In this document: piece by piece, positions 35,660 to 44,912 of the stretch
How positions within the stretch are numbered: position 1 is the first letter of the stretch
How the letters are laid out: each line of letters begins with the position of its first letter
From: Oceanospirillaceae bacterium
GTDB taxonomy: Bacteria; Pseudomonadota; Gammaproteobacteria; Pseudomonadales; Litoribrevibacteraceae
Length of the DNA stretch: 64,000 bases
NCBI GenBank assembly: GCA_015665455.1
Contig: JADFAD010000004.1
Span: 62,001 to 126,000 of the forward strand
Reading direction: 5' to 3'
Translations under genes and position numbers: made by a program
The notes under the pieces: generated by a model
Told to the model about the DNA's origin: nothing
The model's input: the letters and a program-made list of their open reading frames with translations, nothing else
Databases searched by the model: none

Positions 35660-36655
35660 ATGATTACCATTGCTATTGATGCAATGGGCGGGGACTTTGG
35701 TCCCCTGATCACTGTGCCGGGTGCGCTCAAGTGCCTTGAGATTGTGCCCGACCTTCGCCTTATTCTAATAGGCGATGAAAATCAAATTTCCCCCCTTATT
35801 CCTAGAAACCTACAGTCTTTTGTTGAAATTGTGCATACTGATCAGTGTATCAGCATGGATGAGAAGCCCTCCCGAGCTTTGCGTGGCCTGCCTAATTCAT
35901 CAATGAAATTAGCTATTCAAGCCGTTTCAGAAAAGTCAGCGGATGCTATTGTCAGTGCTGGTAATACTGGCGCCTTAATGGCAATCAGTCGTCATATTCT
36001 ACAAACCCTTCCTGGTATTGATCGGCCGGCAATTATGGCTCGATTACCTGTAAAAGAAGGTGCTACTTATATGCTCGATTTGGGCGCTAATGTCGATTGT
36101 CAGGCTGAGCACTTATACCAGTTTGCTATTATGGGGGCTGCTTTTGCGGCGGCGAATGGGCATGTTATACAGCCTAAAGTTGCTCTTTTGAATGTAGGTG
36201 TTGAGTCAATAAAGGGTAACCAACAAGTTAGGCTGGCTTCACATCAAATCGCGCAAAGTGAGGCTCTTAATTACATTGGATTTATCGAGGGGAATGAGTT
36301 GTTCAGCGGTAAGGCCGACGTTATTGTGTGTGACGGCTTTGTTGGTAATGTAGCTCTCAAAGCTTCTGAGGGTGTGATGCGGTTGGCTGCTGAAAAAATA
36401 CATGATCGCTTTTCTGTATGGTGGTTAAGGTGGCTGGGTTTAATGCTTAGGCCTTTTTTGAAGTCCTTAACCAAAGAGCTGGATCCTACCTATTTGAATG
36501 GTGCCCTTTTGGTCGGTTTGCAGGGGATCGTCGTGAAGGGGCATGGCTCTTCTGATGTGCAGAGTTATACCAATGCGGTCATGCAGGCTTATCGTGAAGT
36601 TGCGAATAAATCCAATGATCACTTCGAAGAAATAATGAATCAAATTGAGTTTTAG
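35660..36655 (+). CDS. plsX: Phosphate acyltransferase PlsX
   Basis: A 331-residue enzyme that converts acyl-ACP to acyl-phosphate for phospholipid synthesis. The N-terminus IAIDAMGGDFGP and segments SAGNTGALMA and VCDGFVGNVALK are diagnostic. It follows rpmF by 5 bases. The next gene is fabD: fabH, which sits here in E. coli, is absent, the same layout as in Pseudomonas. Confidence 0.96.
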   Translation: MITIAIDAMGGDFGPLITVPGALKCLEIVPDLRLILIGDENQISPLIPRNLQSFVEIVHTDQCISMDEKPSRALRGLPNSSMKLAIQAVSEKSADAIVSAGNTGALMAISRHILQTLPGIDRPAIMARLPVKEGATYMLDLGANVDCQAEHLYQFAIMGAAFAAANGHVIQPKVALLNVGVESIKGNQQVRLASHQIAQSEALNYIGFIEGNELFSGKADVIVCDGFVGNVALKASEGVMRLAAEKIHDRFSVWWLRWLGLMLRPFLKSLTKELDPTYLNGALLVGLQGIVVKGHGSSDVQSYTNAVMQAYREVANKSNDHFEEIMNQIEF

Positions 36656-36666
36656 AGGTTTTATTG

Positions 36667-37584
36667 ATGTCTGTTGCTTTTTTGTTCCCGGGTCAGGGTT
36701 CCCAGTCTGTATCAATGGGTCAAGATTTATATGATCAGGATGAGCTTTACAGGAATACAATTGAAGAAGCGTCGAATGCTCTTGGTTATAATCTGTGGGA
36801 TATCATTGTAGAAAATACAGATGATAAGCTGAATCAGACCCAGTTTACGCAACCTGCGTTATTAGCTACTTCCATCGCTTTATATCGATGTTATTTATCT
36901 AAGGGCGGAGAGCGTCCTACAGTGTTGTCGGGCCATAGTTTGGGCGAGTATTCGGCGCTAGTGGCGTCCGGTGCATTGTCTTTTGTTGATGGGTTGAAGT
37001 TGGTAAGCGCACGAGGTCAATTTATGCAAAGCGCAGTACCTGTTGGTGAAGGCGCGATGGCTGCTGTTTTAGGCTTATCTTTGGACGATATAAGAGCAGT
37101 ATGTTCTACGTCGGAAGGTCTTGTTGAGGCTGCTAATATTAATGCGCCGGGCCAAATAGTAATTGCAGGCAGTAAGTCGGCAGTTGTGAATATTTTACCG
37201 TTAATGAAAGATGCGGGTGCTAAGCGAGTCATTGAGCTACCTGTAAGCGTTCCATCGCATTGTGAATTAATGAAGCCGGCTGCGAAGGAATTGGCTCTTA
37301 TGTTAGAAGGCGTGAACCTTTCTGAGCCTGAAATCGATGTGGTTCATAATGTTACTGCTGCTCCTTCAGGGTCGGTTGATGATATTAAAAAGCTGTTAAT
37401 AGAGCAGTTGTATAGTCCCGTGCGATGGGTCGATTGTGTAGAGAAACTGAAAGATTATGGCGTTGATAGTTTGGTCGAGTGTGGGCCTGGTAAGGTTTTA
37501 TCTGGCTTGGTTAAGCGTATTGACCGTTCATTGAGTTGCTCATCTTTAAATTCAGTGGGCTCTATGTCTGAATTAGTAAATTAA
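36667..37584 (+). CDS. fabD: Malonyl-CoA:ACP transacylase FabD
   Basis: A 305-residue transacylase. The catalytic serine is S91 in SGHSLGEYSAL, and the N-terminal FLFPGQGSQS is typical. The ATG at 36667 is chosen over the TTG one codon upstream because GAGG is spaced 8 bases away. It loads malonate onto ACP for chain elongation. Confidence 0.96.
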   Translation: MSVAFLFPGQGSQSVSMGQDLYDQDELYRNTIEEASNALGYNLWDIIVENTDDKLNQTQFTQPALLATSIALYRCYLSKGGERPTVLSGHSLGEYSALVASGALSFVDGLKLVSARGQFMQSAVPVGEGAMAAVLGLSLDDIRAVCSTSEGLVEAANINAPGQIVIAGSKSAVVNILPLMKDAGAKRVIELPVSVPSHCELMKPAAKELALMLEGVNLSEPEIDVVHNVTAAPSGSVDDIKKLLIEQLYSPVRWVDCVEKLKDYGVDSLVECGPGKVLSGLVKRIDRSLSCSSLNSVGSMSELVN

Positions 37585-37603
37585 TCAGTTTGGGATTTTA
37601 TTA

Positions 37604-38332
37604 ATGGATAAGAAAATTGCATTAGTAACAGGTGCGAGCAGAGGGATTGGTGCTGCAATCGCTAATAAGCTTGTAGAGCTTGGTTATTATGTTTTAGGAA
37701 CGGCGACGTCTGATCAAGGTGCTTTGGCGATTTCAGAGCAGTTGTCTGATTCTGGTGTCGGCTACAAGCTTGATGTTGGTTCTGAAGGGTCAATTAAGGC
37801 ATTCTTTGCTGACTTAAAGTCTTCTGATTTGTTGCCTTTGGTTGTTGTTAATAATGCCGGTATTACTGACGATGGTTTGGCTCTTCGTATGAAAGGTGAT
37901 CAATGGCAAAGAGTTATTGATACGAATCTATCCGGTGCTTTCCGAGTTGCTCAGGCTGCGTTTAGATCTATGACAAAAGCTCGATGGGGGCGCATAGTGA
38001 ATGTTTCGTCTGTGGTCGCACAGGCTGGTAACCCAGGCCAAGCTAATTATTGCGCTTCAAAAGCGGGTTTGGAGGGAATGACTCGCTCTTTAGCAAAAGA
38101 ATTGGCAAATCGAAATATTACGATTAATTGTGTTGCTCCAGGTTTTATCGCTTCTGATATGACAGAAATGCTTAATGATCAGCAGAAGGATGCGATATTG
38201 ACTCAGATACCAATGGGTCGTATGGGGGATGCAAATGAGGTCGCTGCAGTTGTGGGTTTCCTTTGTACTGAGCCAGCTTCTTATGTAACTGGTCAGGTTC
38301 TTCAGGTTAATGGTGGGATGTACATGAGCTAA
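37604..38332 (+). CDS. fabG: 3-oxoacyl-ACP reductase FabG
   Basis: A 242-residue short-chain dehydrogenase. The NADPH motif is TGASRGIG (9-16), NNAG lies at 83-86, and the catalytic set is S136, Y149 and K153 (YCASK). It performs the first reduction in fatty acid elongation. The acpP promoter -35 begins 8 bases after its stop. Confidence 0.96.
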   Translation: MDKKIALVTGASRGIGAAIANKLVELGYYVLGTATSDQGALAISEQLSDSGVGYKLDVGSEGSIKAFFADLKSSDLLPLVVVNNAGITDDGLALRMKGDQWQRVIDTNLSGAFRVAQAAFRSMTKARWGRIVNVSSVVAQAGNPGQANYCASKAGLEGMTRSLAKELANRNITINCVAPGFIASDMTEMLNDQQKDAILTQIPMGRMGDANEVAAVVGFLCTEPASYVTGQVLQVNGGMYMS

Positions 38333-38339
38333 TTGCTCA

Positions 38340-38368
38340 TTGACATATACTCCGATTAAACCTATAAA
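38340..38368 (+). promoter_or_regulatory. Consensus sigma70 promoter for acpP
   Basis: TTGACA, exactly 17 bases, TATAAA. Predicted start is near 38375, giving an acpP leader of about 82 nt. Confidence 0.85.
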
Positions 38369-38389
38369 GATCCTTGAATTTATACTTGC

Positions 38390-38422
38390 GGTTGTAAGAT
38401 ACGTTTAGCTAAACTTACAACC
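38390..38422 (+). promoter_or_regulatory. Hairpin in the acpP leader
   Basis: Arms GGTTGTAAG and CTTACAACC pair perfectly across a 15-base loop that itself contains the palindrome TTTAGCTAAA. It ends 18 bases before the GGGAG ribosome site and has no T-run, so it is not a terminator; an mRNA-stability or translation role is inferred. Confidence 0.6.
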
Positions 38423-38456
38423 ACTAAAACTATAGCTATTGGGAGAAAGTTCGCTC

Positions 38457-38690
38457 ATGAGTACGATTGAAGAGCGCGTCAAGAAAATTGTTTGTGAACA
38501 GTTGGGTGTTAAGGAAGAAGACGTAAATTCTTCTTCATCTTTTGTAGATGATCTTGGCGCTGATTCACTAGACACTGTAGAGTTGGTTATGGCTCTGGAA
38601 GAGGAATTTGAAACAGAGATTCCTGATGAAGAAGCTGAGAAGCTGACTGCTGTTCAGGACGCGATTGACTACGTTGTAGCGAACCTCTGA
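38457..38690 (+). CDS. acpP: Acyl carrier protein AcpP
   Basis: A 77-residue acidic protein. The phosphopantetheine serine is S37 in [12 protein letters not shown]. The ATG at 38457 gives the standard start [10 protein letters not shown]; an upstream TTG would add six non-family residues. GGGAG lies about 11 bases before the ATG. Its own strong promoter and terminator suggest high, semi-independent expression. Confidence 0.98.
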   Translation: MSTIEERVKKIVCEQLGVKEEDVNSSSSFVDDLGADSLDTVELVMALEEEFETEIPDEEAEKLTAVQDAIDYVVANL

Positions 38691-38711
38691 TCTTCTGATC
38701 TGGTTTGATAG

Positions 38712-38734
38712 AAGCCGCCTTTTTGGCGGCTTTT
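38712..38734 (+). terminator. Rho-independent terminator after acpP
   Basis: Stem AAGCCGCC/GGCGGCTT with loop TTTTT and trailing Ts, between acpP and fabF. Confidence 0.92.
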
Positions 38735-38784
38735 GTGTATCTGAAGTTTAGTTTTGTGTTTTTAAAATAATGAATGGGTGATTT

Positions 38785-40023
38785 ATGCAGGGTCGGCGCG
38801 TTGTTGTTACCGGGATGGGATGTGTGTCTCCGCTCGGTAATTCGGTTGAGTCTTCTTGGTCGGCAGCGGTAAGTGGGAAAAGCGGGGTTTCTTTAATTAC
38901 TCGTTTTGATGCGGCTGAATTCCCTGTTCGTTTTGGTGGTGGAATAAAGAACTTTGATGCTGACGTGTTATTTGGCAAAAAAGAAAGCCGAAAAATGGAT
39001 GCTTTTATTCAATACGGCGTGGCGTCTTCTATAGAGGCTTTTGAAGATGCGGGGCTTCATGAATATGAATTTGATAGTGATCGAGCTGGAGTGGCATTTG
39101 GTTCTGGAATTGGCGGTATTGAAAGCATAGAGCGTAATCATGATGTTTATAACGCATCCGGCCATCGACGCGTATCTCCTTTTTTTATTCCTTCTGCGCT
39201 TGTTAATATGTTGTCGGGTCATGTATCAATGCGTTTGACCTTGAAAGGCCCTAATGTCGCTATTTCAACCGCTTGCGCAACGGGAATTCATAATGTTGGA
39301 TACGCGGCGAGAGCAATTGCCTACGGTGATTCAGATATTATGTTGTCTGGCGCAGGAGAGATGTGTACAACTCAATTAGGGTTATCTGGCTTTTGTTCAT
39401 CTAGAGCACTATCTACTCGAAATGACTCACCGGAAGAAGCATCTAGACCTTGGGATAAAGATCGTGATGGTTTCGTATTAAGCGATGGCGCAGCGACCCT
39501 TGTGCTTGAAGAATATGAGCATGCAAAATCACGTAATGCTCCTATTTATGCGGAAGTAGTGGGTTTTGGGATGAGTGGGGACGCTCATCATATAACAGCT
39601 CCGCCAGAGGATGGTGAAGGTGGCCAGAGAGCGATGATTGCAGCACTTAAGGACAGCGATCTTGACCCTTCTGATATTTCTTACATAAATGCGCATGCAA
39701 CCTCCACCTTGTTGGGTGATAAGGCAGAAGCGGCAGCGGTCCAGTCCGTATTTGGTGCTTCTTTGAGCGGTTTGTTGATGAGTTCAACGAAAAGTATGAC
39801 TGGTCATTTATTGGGTGCAGCAGGCGCGCTTGAGTCTGTCTTTTGCGTTAAGGCGCTTCAAGAGAAAATTGCACCACCGACGATAAACTTGTGTTCATCG
39901 GATGTGGAAGGCATTGATTTGGTCGAGGGCAAGGCTAAAGGCTTTGAGGGCAGGGCGGTGATGAATAATTCTTTTGGTTTCGGTGGAACGAATGCGTCAT
40001 TGATCTTTGCTGAGTGCGATTAA
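38785..40023 (+). CDS. fabF: 3-oxoacyl-ACP synthase II FabF
   Basis: A 412-residue condensing enzyme. The catalytic Cys is C164 in STACATG, with H304 in NAHATST and H341 in MTGHLLGAAG. It elongates acyl chains, including palmitoleate to vaccenate in E. coli. It is 4 bases from pabC. Some mRNA must read through or start after the acpP terminator. Confidence 0.97.
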   Translation: MQGRRVVVTGMGCVSPLGNSVESSWSAAVSGKSGVSLITRFDAAEFPVRFGGGIKNFDADVLFGKKESRKMDAFIQYGVASSIEAFEDAGLHEYEFDSDRAGVAFGSGIGGIESIERNHDVYNASGHRRVSPFFIPSALVNMLSGHVSMRLTLKGPNVAISTACATGIHNVGYAARAIAYGDSDIMLSGAGEMCTTQLGLSGFCSSRALSTRNDSPEEASRPWDKDRDGFVLSDGAATLVLEEYEHAKSRNAPIYAEVVGFGMSGDAHHITAPPEDGEGGQRAMIAALKDSDLDPSDISYINAHATSTLLGDKAEAAAVQSVFGASLSGLLMSSTKSMTGHLLGAAGALESVFCVKALQEKIAPPTINLCSSDVEGIDLVEGKAKGFEGRAVMNNSFGFGGTNASLIFAECD

Positions 40024-40027
40024 TTAG

Positions 40028-40855
40028 ATGAAGATACTTTACGAGTCAGATGACGTTAAACTTAATAATCGTGCCCTAAATTATGGGGATGGTTTGTTTG
40101 AGACAATATTGGTTAAGGAAACGAAAATTCCTTTATTGAAATACCATCTGGCGCGTTTGTGCAACGGAGCTAAGAAATTAGGGATGAATTTTGGTAAAAA
40201 TGATGCATCCGAGCTTGGTCTTCGTATTAGTGAGTTAGCAAATGAACATGGCAGTTCAATTATTAAGTGTATTTTAACACGAGGTGCTGGAGGCCGGGGG
40301 TACAGGTCTCTGGTTGATGCAGAGCCTGAAGTGTATGTTCAAGTGTTCCCGTCACCGTCATCAATGAAGGTGTCTTTATTGAGAGAAGGTGTCTTGCTTC
40401 GAGAGTGCTTGATACGCTTGTCTTGTCAGCCTGCGTTGGCAGGGTTAAAGCATTTAAATCGCTTAGAGAATGTTCTTGCGAGAAATGAATGGCATGATGA
40501 TGACGTTTTTGAAGGGCTTCTGTTGGATACGGGAGGGCTGATTATTGAGGCTACACAGGCAAATATATTTTTTAACATTGGATCTCGATGGGTTACTCCT
40601 GATCTGAGTTTCAGTGGTGTTAGTGGTGTTCTGAGGGGCTGGTTGTTGGATAAGTCTCAAGAGCTGGGTGTTAAAACAGGCGTTACAACCCTGAGTGTTG
40701 ACGATTTAGGAAAGGCCCGAGGTTGTTTTGTTTGTAATTCTGTTAATGGTATTGTTCCTGTTCGGTCTATTTCCATGTCGAATGGCAATGAATATAAATT
40801 TCAAGTGGACGAAGCTTATGCCTTGTCTAACCAAGTTCGAAGTGTAATGTATTGA
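40028..40855 (+). CDS. pabC: Aminodeoxychorismate lyase PabC
   Basis: A 275-residue fold-type IV PLP enzyme that makes p-aminobenzoate for folate. NYGDGLFETI is near residue 18, and the PLP lysine is K141 in GLKHLNRLENVL. The C-terminal FVCNSVNGIVPV block is conserved. The stop overlaps the mltG ATG by one base. Confidence 0.93.
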   Translation: MKILYESDDVKLNNRALNYGDGLFETILVKETKIPLLKYHLARLCNGAKKLGMNFGKNDASELGLRISELANEHGSSIIKCILTRGAGGRGYRSLVDAEPEVYVQVFPSPSSMKVSLLREGVLLRECLIRLSCQPALAGLKHLNRLENVLARNEWHDDDVFEGLLLDTGGLIIEATQANIFFNIGSRWVTPDLSFSGVSGVLRGWLLDKSQELGVKTGVTTLSVDDLGKARGCFVCNSVNGIVPVRSISMSNGNEYKFQVDEAYALSNQVRSVMY

Positions 40856-41901
40856 TGTCTTTATCTTTGTTAAAACGGTTATTAGTGATTGGTATTTTGG
40901 TAGGTGGTTTGGCGGTAGCTGGCTATGCTTGGCATTTACATAAGAGTTTCAATCAGCCATTCAGTCAGTTGGATGAATATCCAGAGTATATTGATGTAAA
41001 CCCTGGTGACGGACTGTATAAGGTTTGTTGGCGCATGAAATCTCTAGGGCTAATTGAAAGCGTGAGGCCTTTTTGTCGTGTTGCTATGTGGGCGGGATAC
41101 AATCGATTAATTAAAGGCCGATACGTTATATCCGAGCAGGATTCTGCAGTCTTGTTGTTAGAGAAAATGATGTCGGGGGATGTTGCCCAATTTAATATTT
41201 CATTAATTGAAGGTCAGTCGTTTGATCAAATGATGACGCGCATTGCTCAAAACCCAAATATAACTTCAACTCTAATTGGGCTTTCAGACGCTGAAATCAT
41301 GGTGCGTGTAACAGGCGAAGCATTGCATCCGGAGGGGCGTTTTTACCCGGATACGTATACATTTTCTCATGGTGTGAGTGATCTGGATGTTTTGATTCGT
41401 GCTCATAAAAGATTGAAAAAGGTGCTGTCCGAGGAGTGGGCACTTAAAAGCAAGTCGCTTCCTTATAAGAATGAATATGAAGCCTTGATCATGGCTTCCA
41501 TAGTAGAAAAAGAGACGGCAGTTGGTAGTGAGCGGCCCCAGATAGCAAAAGTTTTCGTAAGGCGTTTAGGGTTGGGCATGCGCTTACAAACCGATCCGAC
41601 CGTTATATATGGCATGGGTGATGGGTATAAAGGGAATATTACTCGACGCGACCTAAGAAAAAAAACGCCTTATAATACCTATCAAATTAATGGGTTGCCT
41701 CCGACACCTATTGCTATGGTTGGGCGAGAGGCAATACATGCGGCTTTAAATCCAGAAGGTAATAATGCACTTTATTTTGTTGCAAAGGGGGATGGCACAC
41801 ACCATTTCTCGAAGACGCTTTCTGAACATAATGCAGCAGTACGAAAATACCAGATTAGAAAGAGACGTCAAAATTACAGATCAACGCCTAATCAGCCATG
41901 A
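40855..41901 (+). CDS. mltG: Endolytic transglycosylase MltG
   Basis: A 348-residue inner-membrane protein with one N-terminal helix (about 7-27), a LysM-like subdomain and a YceG catalytic domain. The catalytic glutamate is E218 in ASIVEKET, the same position as in E. coli. It cuts nascent peptidoglycan strands and so sets glycan length. The ATG at 40855 is preferred to a TTG one codon earlier. Confidence 0.95.
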   Translation: MSLSLLKRLLVIGILVGGLAVAGYAWHLHKSFNQPFSQLDEYPEYIDVNPGDGLYKVCWRMKSLGLIESVRPFCRVAMWAGYNRLIKGRYVISEQDSAVLLLEKMMSGDVAQFNISLIEGQSFDQMMTRIAQNPNITSTLIGLSDAEIMVRVTGEALHPEGRFYPDTYTFSHGVSDLDVLIRAHKRLKKVLSEEWALKSKSLPYKNEYEALIMASIVEKETAVGSERPQIAKVFVRRLGLGMRLQTDPTVIYGMGDGYKGNITRRDLRKKTPYNTYQINGLPPTPIAMVGREAIHAALNPEGNNALYFVAKGDGTHHFSKTLSEHNAAVRKYQIRKRRQNYRSTPNQP

Positions 41902-41918
41902 TGCGAGGACTTTAAGCA

Positions 41919-42584
41919 GTGTCTAATGCGTTATTTATCACCTTTGAAGGTGGCGAGGGGGTCGGTAAAACGACCAATATTGAATATTTTAAGGAGTTAA
42001 TGCAGCAGGCTGATTTAAGTTTTAGGGCAACACGAGAACCTGGAGGTACGCCGTTTTCTGAAGAAATTCGGAATTTACTTCTATCCCCTAGAGAGGAGTC
42101 TGTTTGCTCTACCGCTGAGCTATTGTTGATGTTTGCTGCTCGATCTCAGCATTTATCTGGATTAATAGAGCCCACTTTAAATAGTGGTGTGTCGGTTGTA
42201 TGTGATCGATTTACAGATGCAACTTATGCTTATCAAGGGTTTGGTCGAGAGTTGGGCACCAACGTAATTTCTACTTTAGAAGAATTGGTGCATGGAGATC
42301 GACAGCCGAATTTAACCATTATTTTAGATGCGCCTGTTGAAGTTGGCATGGCTAGGGCCAAAAGCCGGGGGGCATTGGATCGATTTGAGCAAGAGGATAT
42401 AGAGTTCTTTGAGCGAGTAAGGCAAGGGTACTTATCTCGGGCTAAGTCGAACCCTGAGCGTTATGCTGTGGTGGATGCTAGCGTTACATTGGATCAGGTT
42501 CAGGTACAAATTAAAGACGTGTTTCAGCAGCGGGTTTTGAATGTGCTTCACTCCTTTGGTGGTGAGGCAAATAATTTTGGTTGA
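41919..42584 (+). CDS. tmk: Thymidylate kinase
   Basis: A 221-residue kinase with a GTG start preceded by GAGGA at 9 bases. The P-loop is FEGGEGVGKTT (9-19), with the DR(F/Y) motif in VVCDRFTDATYAYQG and the LID region in AKSRGALDRFE. It converts dTMP to dTDP. The end overlaps holB. Confidence 0.95.
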   Translation: MSNALFITFEGGEGVGKTTNIEYFKELMQQADLSFRATREPGGTPFSEEIRNLLLSPREESVCSTAELLLMFAARSQHLSGLIEPTLNSGVSVVCDRFTDATYAYQGFGRELGTNVISTLEELVHGDRQPNLTIILDAPVEVGMARAKSRGALDRFEQEDIEFFERVRQGYLSRAKSNPERYAVVDASVTLDQVQVQIKDVFQQRVLNVLHSFGGEANNFG

Positions 42585-43584
42585 GAGTGATACCTCTGGT
42601 TTGATCCATCCATTGGCCTGGCATGGTTCTGCGTGGTCTTCTTTGTTGGGCGCGTTGAATAAAAATCACCTTGCTCACGGTTTATTGATCTATGGTCATA
42701 ATGGTGTAGGTAAATTACATCTAGCGAAAGCGCTTGCGCATTTGCTCTTGTGCAGTTCTTCAGAGGCGGGCAGGGCGTGCGGTCAATGTAATTCCTGTTT
42801 ATTAAATAGCGCGGGCACTCATCCAGATTTATTTTTTGCTCAACCTGAACAGGCTGGGAAGGCGATTAAAGTTGATTTGATCCGAGAGCTTAACCATTTT
42901 GTTTCTCAAACATCACAGATGTCAGGTAGGAAGGTGGTTGTTATTGAGCCTGCGGATGCAATGAATATTAACAGTTCAAATGCATTGCTTAAAACACTGG
43001 AAGAGCCAGCAGGTGATACTCACCTTATATTGGTTGTGGATTCTCTAAGTTCGTTAATGCCGACAATTCGCAGTAGGTGTCAGTATTATGAGCTACAGCC
43101 ACCTAAGCGGGATGAGGCTAGGTCTTTTCTTGCTGAACGTTATCCTGATCGAACAGATCATGATGTTCTTATCGATATTGCTGAAGGAGGTCCGTTTTAT
43201 GCCGTAGAGCTTATTGAGAATGGCAAGTTGGAATGGCGTTCTTTATTGAGTTCCGGTTTGGTTGATGTTCTGAAGGGGAAATCTACTGTTGAGGTCGCTG
43301 AGTCATGGAGAGCGATAGATTTGATGGATGCTCTCTATTGGTTGGATAACTGGATTAAAGACATGGTCATTCTTGTTATGACCAAGGATGAGAGTAGGAT
43401 CAAAAACAAAGATCTTAGTGAACTGATGGGCTTGGTTTTACAAAAGTCGGTTGATCCTAGGTTTTTGCACCGTTATCGAGAAATACTTCAGGCAACCGAA
43501 AGGGCAGCTATTGAGAGTCATCCTAATAAACAGTTGGCGTTTGATCGACTGCTTATTGACTGGTGTAAGATGATATCAATGTAG
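42577..43584 (+). CDS. holB: DNA polymerase III delta' subunit HolB
   Basis: A clamp-loader subunit of about 335 residues. It has the P-loop-like GHNGVGK, a four-cysteine zinc module (CSSSEAGRACGQCNSC) and the SRC motif in TIRSRCQYY. The start is uncertain: the TTG at 42577 has GAGG 9 bases upstream and the usual N-terminal length; the ATG at 42541 would overlap tmk by 44 bases and add 12 residues. The tmk-holB-pilZ-tatD order is conserved in pseudomonads. Confidence 0.92.
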   Translation: MVESDTSGLIHPLAWHGSAWSSLLGALNKNHLAHGLLIYGHNGVGKLHLAKALAHLLLCSSSEAGRACGQCNSCLLNSAGTHPDLFFAQPEQAGKAIKVDLIRELNHFVSQTSQMSGRKVVVIEPADAMNINSSNALLKTLEEPAGDTHLILVVDSLSSLMPTIRSRCQYYELQPPKRDEARSFLAERYPDRTDHDVLIDIAEGGPFYAVELIENGKLEWRSLLSSGLVDVLKGKSTVEVAESWRAIDLMDALYWLDNWIKDMVILVMTKDESRIKNKDLSELMGLVLQKSVDPRFLHRYREILQATERAAIESHPNKQLAFDRLLIDWCKMISM

Positions 43585-43697
43585 ATTTTTTAATAATAAA
43601 TGCTGTTTTAGATAAATTTATTGACGTAACACCGTCTATCACTCATATTTTGTAAGTTGTCGAATTTTAAAAGAAATTTTTTACTGTTTAAGGGGTA

Positions 43698-44027
43698 ATG
43701 CAAACTATGTTGCAGCTGACTATTAAAGATAAAAGCGTTCTTTATGCTGCCTATATGCCTTTTGTTGATAAGGGTGGTTTGTTTATTCCAACACCGAAGA
43801 AGTATAAGCTGGGTGATGAAGTCTTTATTTTATTGAATTTAATGGACGAGCCAGAGCGTATTCCAATTTCAGGTAAAGTCGTTTGGATCACCCCGCAAGG
43901 GTCTCAGGGGAATAGAGCTGCAGGAATTGGCATTCAATTTACAATGAAAGATGAGTCTGCTCGTCATATGATTGAAAAAATTCTAACAGGGTCGCTCGAT
44001 TCTGACCGTCCAAATCATACTATGTGA
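43698..44027 (+). CDS. pilZ: Type IV pilus regulator PilZ
   Basis: A 109-residue protein closely resembling the founding PilZ of Pseudomonas: LTIKDKSVLYAAYMPF, GGLFIPT, GKVVWITP and the C-terminal SDRPNHTM are all present. It lacks the RxxxR cyclic-di-GMP motif, as the founding protein does, and acts with PilB and FimX in pilus biogenesis. The ATG at 43698 is only 2 bases from AGGGG; the ATG at 43707 has better spacing and may be the real start. Confidence 0.93.
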   Translation: MQTMLQLTIKDKSVLYAAYMPFVDKGGLFIPTPKKYKLGDEVFILLNLMDEPERIPISGKVVWITPQGSQGNRAAGIGIQFTMKDESARHMIEKILTGSLDSDRPNHTM

Positions 44028-44060
44028 TAATATAATTTAAGCTTAATTATATTGATTTAT

Positions 44061-44089
44061 AAAAGCCTAATGAAAATTAGGCTTTTTTT
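44061..44089 (+). terminator. Rho-independent terminator after pilZ
   Basis: Stem AAAAGCCTAAT/ATTAGGCTTTT with a GAAA loop and seven Ts. tatD begins 20 bases later. Confidence 0.92.
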
Positions 44090-44108
44090 GTTTTTGAAGA
44101 GAAGTTTT

Positions 44109-44888
44109 ATGTATTTAGTTGATTCTCATTGCCATCTTGATCGTTTAAAACTTGATGCTTATGGCGGTAGTTTGGAGAAAGCGTTAGATGCCGCTCGGGA
44201 TCGAGGTGTTGGTCGGTTCTTATGTGTTGGAATTGATATGCAAAATGCAGCTCAAGTCATTGAGTTGGCCGAAAAGTACGATGATGTCTATGCTTCGGTG
44301 GGCATGCATCCATTATCTCTAGAGCATGCAGCGCCGAAAGCCGACGAACTGTTGTCGTTGGCGGATCACCCTAAGGTTATTGCTATTGGGGAGATGGGGT
44401 TGGATTTCTTTTATGATAAAGATCAACACGAAGAGCAAGAAAAGAGATTTATAACTCAATTGAACGTTGCAGCTGATTGTCAAAAGCCTGTGATTATCCA
44501 TACCCGCGATGCTAGGCAGAAAACATTAGATATTTTGAATGAGTACTGTGACTTAAATGTTGGTGGGATTCTTCACTGTTTTACTGAAAGCTTGGAGATG
44601 GCCAAAGCAGCTTTGGATATGAACTTTTATGTGTCTATTTCTGGTATTGCAACATTTCGAAATGCAGATGAGTTAAGAGATACTGTATGCGCGCTTCCAT
44701 TGGAACGGTTGTTGGTTGAAACCGATGCGCCTTATCTTGCCCCAGTTCCTCACAGGGGAAAGCCTAATGAGCCCTCGTTTGTTAGGGATGTAGCAGAGTT
44801 TGTTGCGGAATTAAAAGGTGTGAGTTTTGAAACACTTATGGAAACTACAACGCAAAACTTTAATAAGCTAATGAGATTGCCAGAATAA
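44109..44888 (+). CDS. tatD: TatD-family metal-dependent DNase
   Basis: A 259-residue TIM-barrel hydrolase. The metal motif DSHCHLD is near the start, with GEMGLDFFYD, HTRDA, HCFTE and ETDAPYLAP further on. The ATG at 44109 is chosen because an upstream in-frame ATG would begin before the pilZ terminator. Family members are 3'-5' exonucleases or deoxyribonucleases. The stop lies in the loop of a hairpin. Confidence 0.93.
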   Translation: MYLVDSHCHLDRLKLDAYGGSLEKALDAARDRGVGRFLCVGIDMQNAAQVIELAEKYDDVYASVGMHPLSLEHAAPKADELLSLADHPKVIAIGEMGLDFFYDKDQHEEQEKRFITQLNVAADCQKPVIIHTRDARQKTLDILNEYCDLNVGGILHCFTESLEMAKAALDMNFYVSISGIATFRNADELRDTVCALPLERLLVETDAPYLAPVPHRGKPNEPSFVRDVAEFVAELKGVSFETLMETTTQNFNKLMRLPE

Positions 44889-44896
44889 TCTGGCAA
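44877..44896. terminator. Hairpin overlapping the tatD stop codon
   Basis: Stem TTGCCAGA/TCTGGCAA with loop ATAA holding most of the stop region; a T-run (ATTTTAG) follows slightly downstream. It separates convergent tatD and ybiB. Confidence 0.55.
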
Positions 44897-44912
44897 GGCT
44901 CATTTTAGTTGT

